This document shows, in pieces, positions 60,600 through 64,000 of a DNA stretch of 64,000 nt. Numbering within the stretch: position 1 is the first letter of the stretch; every line of letters begins with the position of its first letter. Below the pieces are notes generated by a model. That model saw only the letters and a list, made by a program, of their open reading frames with translations, was not told the DNA's origin and did no database searches. This stretch comes from Artocarpus heterophyllus (lineage: Eukaryota > Streptophyta > Magnoliopsida > Rosales > Moraceae). The translations under genes and the position numbers were made by a program. Where the stretch lies: the NCBI GenBank assembly GCA_025403435.1, contig CM046340.1, positions 13,088,091 through 13,152,090 on the forward strand, in the 5' to 3' direction.

Positions 60600-62269
60600 G
60601 GGATTCCGTCGCTTAATATACAAACACAGGTCATCTATAACACGTATAACACGACACAATTAAAAAAAACTTACCATAAAATTTCTTTAAAAGTTTTGAG
60701 TAAAAATATTTTTAAAAAAATATAATTTTTTTACCATGTAAATTTTTTTACTTATAATTTTATTATTAAATGTTTAAACTGTATTTTTTTTCAATCTTTA
60801 AATTTTAAAAGTTAAGATTGGACAAAAATATATTGAAGCTATAGATAGCTTCACGTGCACAAAAAAGAGAGAAAGAAACCGGGTTTATATAGAGAAAAAT
60901 GAAAGGAAGGCTCATTTTCTTTCGATGTGAGATGCTTGGGTTGACAGTTTTAAAACTACAAAACTATAATAAATATATTAGAAACTATTATTTGACATCA
61001 AACATTCATCAGTAGCAGGTGGTGGGCTGGCAGCATGAATGCGACACGTGCGACTATGTGTCGTGTTGACACATTTATGCATATTTAATCGTTAAAGCGT
61101 GTTAAACGTGCTAGCATAAATTTAGCACATCTATTTTCGTGTTATTTGTGTCAACCTATTTCTAATTGAGATCTGACTTAGATTATTTTTTTTCCCTCAC
61201 TTTATTTGGTGGATTTCCCCCCACCGTTTACTTGGAAGTCACGGTCTTCTGTAATAATCTTGTTGGCGACAACTTGGTTATTTTGATTTTATGTCTTTTG
61301 TATTATCTTATTGGTCAACGTAAGCAGTGGACAGGACTGTTGTACAGATGGTTGTCCTTTTTGGTTTATTTTTTTTAATGGGTACTTTTTGAGACATAGT
61401 CCTGCGACAGATAAATTGTATTTGATAAGGAAAACTGGAATGCTTTAAGGAAGGCCGAATGTGTGAATGTATGTTTTGTTTTTGTTTTAACTTAGACGGA
61501 GGGATTCGAATTCTTTATCTTGTAGTGGAGTTTAGATATAGTTTTATCATTAGGCTATACCTGTAACTACGGAATTTATGTAATTAAAGTTAGGAGGAAG
61601 TGAACAAGTCAAGAGATGAGAACATCCTCTGCTCATGAGCCAAAACAAGCATTTTCTTATTTATGTTCCAACGGAATGATTGTCCTCCCAATTGATTTTT
61701 TTTTTTTTTGGGTCATGGTGCAATTTTTTTCAGGCTCATGGTTGATATGAAACCACATATATTGTAAATTCCTCGTTTAAAAAAGAAAGTATAATGATAG
61801 GATGAATGTGTGTTTGTTAGTAGTTGTTAACATGGTTAGTAGCTAATGTCTTATAGCTTGTTTGTTACATAGGTTCAACATGGTTTATGTCAATTTAAAC
61901 GATGGAGGCAGTAATTGGTGTTTTGTAGAGTAATAATAGAGGCCAGTTTCAACCATAGAAGAGATTTTAAATCGGTTAAAGTAAACAAAAACCAAACTTT
62001 ACCCCCTCTCAAGTTTATAAAATCTGAACTATTTTCTACAATAAAAATTATTTTTATTCTCATTGTTTTATAAACTATAGTTTTCAAGCACTAGTTCTCG
62101 TTTTAAACTTAATATGACGTTTTATTTTCATTTTAAGCTTTTACATTTTGAACGTCTATTTAAAACCACTATTAAACCAAACAGTTTAGAACTTATAATT
62201 CAAACCGTAAGTTTTTAACCACATGATTTTGAATCTGTACATCAAACGAACATGAGAAGAGTTGAAACT
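60600..62269. other. Intergenic AT-rich stretch with two possible MITEs
   Basis: AACACGACACAAT at about 60651 and its inverse (ATGTGTCGTGTT at about 61056) form an inverted pair about 400 bp apart. A second inverted-repeat candidate covers 61856-62252 (listed separately). No coding sequence was recognised. Confidence 0.4.
61856..62252. mobile_element. Possible MITE with ~30-bp imperfect terminal inverted repeats
   Basis: The left end (GCTTGTTTGTTACATAGGTT) and the reversed right end (GTTCGTTTGATGTACAGATT) align with small gaps over about 30 bp, continuing CAACATGG / CAAAATCATG. The size of about 400 bp and AT-rich interior fit a MITE. The target-site duplication is unclear. Confidence 0.42.
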
Positions 62270-62600
62270 ATAAAAAGGATGTTAGTCGGTGAGGAGAAGG
62301 GTCTTTTGGTTAGTTAAGAATTGTCTTGGTCTAACCAAGTGGGGAGAGGGGGTTAGTCTCTTGAATACCATCCGAACTAATAATTAGTTTTTCGAGTTCT
62401 GTTTGTGTGTAGAACCACTGTTCTTCAATAAAGAATCATTTTCTTGTTCATTTGCATGTGAGAAAATCTAGTTTTTATCAATTAGTATCAAAGCATCGTT
62501 TCTGGGAATAATAAAGAAGCATACAGAGGAGTGAGTTGACTCAGTTGAGAAAAAGATTCATGAGTTTAAGGAATCGTTGGAAGAGGGATTTATTAATATC
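62270..62600 (+). mobile_element. LTR-retrotransposon relic (LTR end plus primer site)
   Basis: A TATA-like CTATAAAAAGG (about 62269), a transcript-start-like region and AATAAAGAATC are followed by TTTTTATCA and then TTAGTATCAAAGCATCG. The last resembles the tRNA-iMet primer site right after an LTR end (compare the gypsy element at 27203). Short coding-like sequence after it is not conclusive. The 5' limit is unknown. Confidence 0.5.
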
Positions 62601-62781
62601 TAAATTTAAGAGACTAAATTCATATAATGAAGATTTTCTAAAAATTAAACACTAATAAAGAGTGCATGATATGACATATTAGGACAATAAAAGCTAGAAA
62701 ATAAATACACAAACTGATATCCTAAATTGGCATCGTGTGGTTTTAAATTTACATAAACTTGCTAGAAGATTTGGTTGACAG

Positions 62782-64000
62782 TTATGTCGAAGGAGAAGAC
62801 AAGAAGGGCTTGGGTGGTACTTGCAAGGAATCAACACTCCCTTCCAACATTTCTATTGCTTTACTCATTGTTGGTCGGTCTAAAGGGTCAGTCTGTATGC
62901 ACCACAGGCTCATTATTGTCATTTTCCTCACTTTCGTTCTGTCTTCTTCATCCATAATTCTCTTCAATGCAAGCTCTTCATCTAGCTCTAGACGCTTGTA
63001 CACCCAGTGTGGAAAATATATTTCACTCGTGTTATCGGCCCTAACATTCACATTCCTTCTCCCTCCTACCATTTCCAAAATCATCATTCCATAGCTATAG
63101 ACATCAGACTTGTGTGAGACCTCTCCAAAGTTTCTGGAAAATACTTCGGGGGCAATATAACCAATAGTTCCTCTTGTACCCAACATAGAGATGGCACTCT
63201 CTTTTCTTGTACAAATTTTAGCCAGACCAAAATCCGATATTTTTGGCACAAAATCTGCATCAAGAAGTATGTTATGAGGCTTGATGTCAAAATGCAGAAT
63301 TCGAGTGTTGCAGCCGCTGTGTAAATATTCCAGTCCTTTAGCAATGCCAAGTGCGATTCGGTAATGCGCTTCCCAATTCAACTGATGACTGGTTTCGTCT
63401 GCATTTTCATCAAATATGAACTTCTCAAGAGATCCATTTGGCATGAACTCATATATAAGAGCTCTTTTAGTACTCTCAAAACAGAAACCCAACAAAGTGA
63501 CAACATTGACATGTGAAGTTCTACTAATTGTTGCCACCTCGTTGATGAAATCTTGTCCATCTTCACCTTTTGACTGGTTCAACACCTTCACTGCAACAAG
63601 ACTGCCATCTTCTAACTTTCCTTTGTACACATCGCCAAATCCTCCTTGGCCTAATTTTAATGTGAAGGAATTAGTAATTTTCTTAACATCCCTGTAACAG
63701 TATCTTTTAACTTGAATGGGTCCATAGTTCCGCAGGAATGCCTCGACATTATGCTGAATTTGATCCTGCTGCTTCCAAAAGAAAATAAACGACTTCTTCC
63801 TCCAGTAGTATAGTATCACTATTAGAATCAAGCCAATTCCTGAAACTGTGGCAACTGCAACATATTTCAAAGTAAAGAAATGAGAAAGCAAGCATAAAAA
63901 ATTACGAGTTACTAAATAATATACACACTCGTAAATCAAACTATTAAAAAATTAATCATATAGTTAAAATAGTACCTACTGATAGAGTAAAATTGTTTGT
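62782..64000 (-). CDS. LRK10-like receptor-like protein kinase, last exon and tip of the preceding exon (partial gene)
   Basis: The last exon is 63854-62782 (TAA at 62784-62782). Before it, an intron at 63975-63855 (GT-AG) joins the tip of the previous exon, 64000-63976, in phase (G|TT). The exon starts with a transmembrane helix (VATVSGIGLILIVILYYW) and a juxtamembrane segment. A complete kinase domain follows: glycine loop GQGGFGDV, VAVKVL lysine, catalytic loop HFDIKPHNILL, DFGLAK, APEVF and a C-lobe ending in RPTMSKAIEML. HFD in place of HRD makes it a non-RD kinase, as usual in the LRK10L/PR5K group. These are plasma-membrane kinases, some tied to disease resistance or ABA/drought signalling. 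The extracellular GUB_WAK-type domain should lie right of the window. Confidence 0.92.

Noticed and set aside
1..64000. tRNA or rRNA genes
   Set aside because: No cloverleaf-compatible A/B box pair or rRNA sequence was noticed. The only tRNA-related signals are complementary primer-binding sites of retrotransposons.

Overview
This is a nuclear plant genome window, almost certainly from a eudicot. It is AT-rich and intron-rich, with GT-AG splice sites, plant-specific protein families and many retrotransposons with tRNA-iMet primer sites. I could not name the species. Four host genes are visible. (1) Exon 1 of an ARG1-type DnaJ protein, minus strand, 1335-1465; the rest lies left of the window. 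(2) A complete 14-exon BRUTUS (BTS) gene, minus strand, 4701-14325, encoding a hemerythrin/RING E3 ligase of iron homeostasis. My splice model gives one open frame of 1232 aa. (3) A complete 12-exon plant LACTB2-like metallo-beta-lactamase gene, plus strand, 47297-60338, 539 aa, with all metal ligands and a C-terminal membrane anchor. (4) The kinase exon of an LRK10-like receptor kinase, minus strand, 62782-63854, with the tip of the preceding exon at the right edge.

The 33 kb between BTS and the lactamase gene is a transposon graveyard. It holds Tourist-like MITEs (three copies of one family in the window), a 2.7 kb non-autonomous CACTA-like element built of about 520-bp tandem units, and a complete but dead Ty3/gypsy element (26418-33381, target-site duplication GCTAA). 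Next come a degraded DNA transposon, two truncated Ty1/copia relics on opposite strands, and a MULE-like long-TIR element split by a 2.36 kb solo-LTR-like insertion with TSD ATTAT.

The most recent insertion is a full-length Ty1/copia element (51244-56450, TSD ATTTC). Its two 309-bp LTRs look identical by eye and its 1513-codon gag-pol frame is open. It sits antisense inside intron 6 of the lactamase gene. Just upstream, the intron 4/exon 5 boundary of the same gene is tandemly triplicated with an exact 107-bp acceptor spacing, giving three candidate acceptors of which only the last leads to an open exon. BTS intron 4 carries a small poly(A)-tailed retroinsertion with target-site duplications.

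The host genes are unrelated housekeeping or signalling genes: chaperone, iron-sensing ubiquitin ligase, hydrolase and receptor kinase. They do not form a functional cluster. Apart from the transposons, the points of most interest are the acceptor triplication, the young antisense copia, and the nested MULE/solo LTR with its GC-rich possible captured fragment.
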